Of a stretch of DNA of 6,904 nucleotides, positions 5,357 to 6,904 are shown one piece after another. Source of the DNA: Anaerolineae bacterium (GTDB taxonomy: Bacteria > Chloroflexota > Anaerolineae > B4-G1 > SLSP01). The position numbers and the translations under genes are program-made. The DNA is taken from the NCBI GenBank assembly GCA_018055515.1, contig JAGPHL010000069.1:1-6904 (forward strand), written 5' to 3'. Within the stretch, counting starts at the first letter, position 1. Each line of letters opens with the position of its first letter. The notes under the pieces are model-generated. The model was not told the origin of the DNA, made no database searches, and was given only the letters and a program-made list of their open reading frames with translations.

Positions 5357-6511
5357 CTACAGGGCGCGCTCCAAAATCTCCAGCAATTCCGCCTCCGTGA
5401 GGACGATGGGATTGCCCTTCATGCTGCTGGCGCGGGAAGCCCCCGCCGCCAGACGGGGGAAATCAGCGGGCGCGACGCCATACGCCGCCAGGCCGGGAAT
5501 CGCCAGATCGCGACACAGGGCCGCACACCACGCGACGGCGTCCTCAGCGCGAGCGTCGGGGGCGCCGGTCAACCAGCGCGCGATCTCCTCGTAGCGGGCC
5601 AGAGCGGGATCAGCAGGGGCGCGCTCTCGCAGCGCGCGGACGTTGACCGCCATCACTTCGGGCAGCAGGCGGCCACAGACGGCCCCATGCGGCGCGGGGA
5701 ACGCCCCGCCCAACACACCCGCAAAGCCGTGCACCGCGCCCAGTTTAGCGTTCGCCAGCGCCAGTCCGCCGAAGAGGCTAGCGACCGCCATGTCCTCGCG
5801 CGCCTGGAGGTCGCTGCCGTCCTGATAGGCGCGGCGCAACGAACGCGCGACACGTCCTATCCCTTCACGACACAGCCCATCGGTGAGGGGAGTGGCGGCC
5901 GGCGTGACATACGGCTCGACAAGTTGCGTGAAGGCGTCCAGCCCGGTGCCGGCCGTGATGGCCGGCGGGACGCTGCAGGTGAGTTCGGGGTCCACCAGGG
6001 CGAGGCGCGGAAGCAGGTACGGACTGCGCAGGCTCACTTTGACGCCATGCTCTGGGGACGCCAGGACGGCGTTTCGGGTCACTTCCGCTCCAGTGCCGGC
6101 AGTCGTGGGGATGGCGATGATCGGAGCCGCCGGGCGCGCCAGGGGGCGGCCCTCCCCAATGACCTCAAGATACGTCAACAGCGCGCCGGGATTGGTCAGC
6201 AGGGCGGCGATCGCTTTGGCCGCGTCGAGCGGGCTGCCGCCGCCGAAGCCGATGACGAAATCGCAGCCGTGCTGTTGCGCCAGATCCACGCCTTGCTGGA
6301 CGACGATCGTCGTCGGCTCGCCCTCGACCGCGAACAGCACAGGATCAAGGCCTTGCGCCCTTAACAGCGCTCGCAGCGGCTCGGCGCGCGCTGCCGTCTT
6401 GCCGGTGACGAGCAGCGGACGCGCTCCCAGGTCTGCTGCCAGCGGGCCGACTTCACGCAGGACGCCGGGGCCGAAGACAATTCGGGTTGCTGTGGCAAAT
6501 TCGAAGCGCAC
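5357..6511 (-). CDS. Iron-containing alcohol dehydrogenase (group III Fe-ADH family)
   Basis: This 384-residue cytoplasmic NAD(P)-dependent oxidoreductase has the usual length for the family, which interconverts alcohols and aldehydes or ketones. It starts at GTG 6511; AAGG at 6523-6520 is 8 bases upstream, with a run of seven G inside and after it. The N-terminal Rossmann-like half has FGPGVL (13-18), IGFGGGSPLDAAKA (87-100) for the dinucleotide and IPTTAGTGAEVT (134-145). The C-terminal helical half carries the metal site: LDAFTQLVEPYVT with Asp192 and Gln196, LGAVHGFAG with His261 and FPAPHGAVC with His275. FucO-type enzymes have Asp-His-His-His, so one His is Gln here. I recall a subfamily with the same DALTQ-LIEPYVS pattern, so this may be a lineage trait and not decay. 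The ABM gene lies upstream on the same strand with a 105-base repeat-rich spacer, suggesting a joint role. The substrate is unknown. Confidence 0.92.
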   Translation of the reverse strand: MRFEFATATRIVFGPGVLREVGPLAADLGARPLLVTGKTAARAEPLRALLRAQGLDPVLFAVEGEPTTIVVQQGVDLAQQHGCDFVIGFGGGSPLDAAKAIAALLTNPGALLTYLEVIGEGRPLARPAAPIIAIPTTAGTGAEVTRNAVLASPEHGVKVSLRSPYLLPRLALVDPELTCSVPPAITAGTGLDAFTQLVEPYVTPAATPLTDGLCREGIGRVARSLRRAYQDGSDLQAREDMAVASLFGGLALANAKLGAVHGFAGVLGGAFPAPHGAVCGRLLPEVMAVNVRALRERAPADPALARYEEIARWLTGAPDARAEDAVAWCAALCRDLAIPGLAAYGVAPADFPRLAAGASRASSMKGNPIVLTEAELLEILERAL

Positions 6512-6530
6512 GATCCCCCCCTTATCAGAA

Positions 6531-6551
6531 AGTCAGCAGTCAGCGGTCAGC
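6531..6551. repeat. Three tandem heptamers, consensus AGTCAGC
   Basis: AGTCAGC (6531-6537), AGTCAGC (6538-6544) and GGTCAGC (6545-6551) follow one another directly, 20 bases upstream of the alcohol dehydrogenase start codon on the - strand side. They differ at a single base. They lie in what would be the mRNA leader of the dehydrogenase if it is co-transcribed with the ABM gene. Confidence 0.75.
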
Positions 6552-6576
6552 GAAAAAGCGAATCGGCGAGTCACTT

Positions 6577-6616
6577 ACGTTCGCACCTTTACACGTGGGC
6601 ACGTTCGCACGTTCCC
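6577..6616. repeat. Five tandem degenerate octamers, consensus ACGTTCGC
   Basis: Units start at 6577, 6585, 6593, 6601 and 6609. The first and fourth are identical (ACGTTCGC), the fifth is ACGTTCCC, the third ACGTGGGC, and the second (ACCTTTAC) is the most diverged. The array ends at the base just before the ABM stop codon, so it occupies the immediate 3' side of that gene. No stable stem-loop with a T-run is formed, so it is not an ordinary terminator. Confidence 0.65.
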
Positions 6617-6904
6617 CTACCAACCCGCCTCATCGGGGAAGATGTTGGTGTATTTGACGCTGCTTCGCGGTTCTGCCATCATGTCCGCTACCGCGTCGCG
6701 CCAGGCGGCATAGTGCGCCGTCTGTTTGTGCGCGGCGGACGCCTCAACGGTGCGATAGACCTCGACCAGCACAAAACGTGTCGGGTCGTCCTCTTGCTGG
6801 ATCACGTCGAAGCGGGCGATGCCCGGCTCCCGCACACTGTTGCGGGCGTTCTCGATCGTCGCGGCTTTGAAGGCCGCAACGGATTCCGGCTTCACATGCA
6901 CATG
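6617..6904 (-). CDS. Antibiotic biosynthesis monooxygenase-family (ABM, LsrG/YgiN-like) protein, N-terminus cut off by the window edge
   Basis: Ninety-five residues are visible from the right edge to TAG 6619-6617. The frame is still open at 6904, reading H-V-H-V-K-P-E-S. Relatives begin with a short strand ending in V-H-V-x-V-K, so the GTG at 6901 is probably an internal Val and about 5-8 residues are missing. This is a small ferredoxin-like alpha/beta-barrel subunit, normally dimeric, with no bound cofactor. Typical features: NARNSVREPGIARFDV, the EDDPTRFVLVEVY strand pair, the AAHKQTAHYAAW helix and the MMAEPRSSVKYTNIFPDEAGW end. The long, conserved C-terminal segment is typical of the LsrG-like subgroup. 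Family members include quinol monooxygenases (YgiN) and the autoinducer-2 phosphate-processing enzyme LsrG; no lsr gene is in view, so I do not transfer either function. It is upstream of, and probably co-transcribed with, the Fe-ADH gene. Confidence 0.88.
   Translation of the reverse strand, partial: HVHVKPESVAAFKAATIENARNSVREPGIARFDVIQQEDDPTRFVLVEVYRTVEASAAHKQTAHYAAWRDAVADMMAEPRSSVKYTNIFPDEAGW

Noticed and set aside
5340..5360. Small inverted repeat (AGGAA/TTCCT) across the stop codon of the alcohol dehydrogenase
   Set aside because: The stem is short, the loop has 8 bases and no T-run follows on the - strand. The larger heptamer hairpin downstream is the better terminator candidate.
6512..6550. 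Possible separate promoter for the alcohol dehydrogenase (CTGACC, 18 bases, GATAAG on the - strand)
   Set aside because: Each hexamer matches only 4 of 6 bases, and the -35-like sequence is simply one heptamer unit of the tandem repeat. Not reported as a promoter.
6531..6616. CRISPR array
   Set aside because: The units are 7-8 bases and directly abutting, with no spacers and no cas gene nearby.

Overview
The window is GC-rich bacterial chromosome, probably from an uncultured Chloroflexota (Anaerolineae or a related class). Two things suggest this: the membrane glycosyltransferase-like protein ends in a beta-sandwich tail typical of that phylum, and the spacers carry degenerate 7-8 nt tandem repeats of a kind I associate with these genomes. 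The assignment is inference from style; there is no rRNA or other marker gene. I see no tRNA, CRISPR array, insertion sequence, phage gene or toxin-antitoxin pair.

Layout. On the + strand, 1-771 is the 3' part of a PEP hydrolase-like TIM-barrel gene cut by the left edge. An unrecognised small gene follows, ending at 1161. Everything to the right lies on the - strand and converges on these two, with a 14-base gap at 1162-1175. Read in the direction of transcription, from the right edge leftwards: an antibiotic-biosynthesis-monooxygenase (ABM/LsrG-like) gene cut by the right edge (stop at 6617); an iron-containing alcohol dehydrogenase (6511-5357); a lipoprotein-anchored multi-pass protein related to YhfC intramembrane proteases (5239-4031); a GT-C/GT39-like membrane protein (3906-1960); and a sugar phosphate isomerase/epimerase-like TIM barrel (1970-1176), whose GTG start lies inside the end of the membrane protein gene.

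Transcription units. A 10-bp-stem terminator (3953-3980) follows the YhfC-like gene. A near-consensus promoter (-35 at 3942-3937, -10 at 3920-3915) then drives the membrane protein and isomerase pair, and its predicted start point falls almost on the start codon, so that transcript looks leaderless. The ABM and alcohol dehydrogenase genes are probably co-transcribed as a small oxidoreductase or aldehyde-metabolism unit, but their 105-base spacer is filled with tandem repeats. A 53-bp palindrome built of heptamers separates the dehydrogenase from the YhfC-like gene.

There is no obvious new multi-gene system. The more unusual items are the fusion of a lipobox and a beta-rich domain to a YhfC-like core with altered catalytic positions, the apparent leaderless membrane-protein operon, the mirrored heptamer element, metal-ligand substitutions in two enzymes, and an unrecognised 84-102 residue protein.
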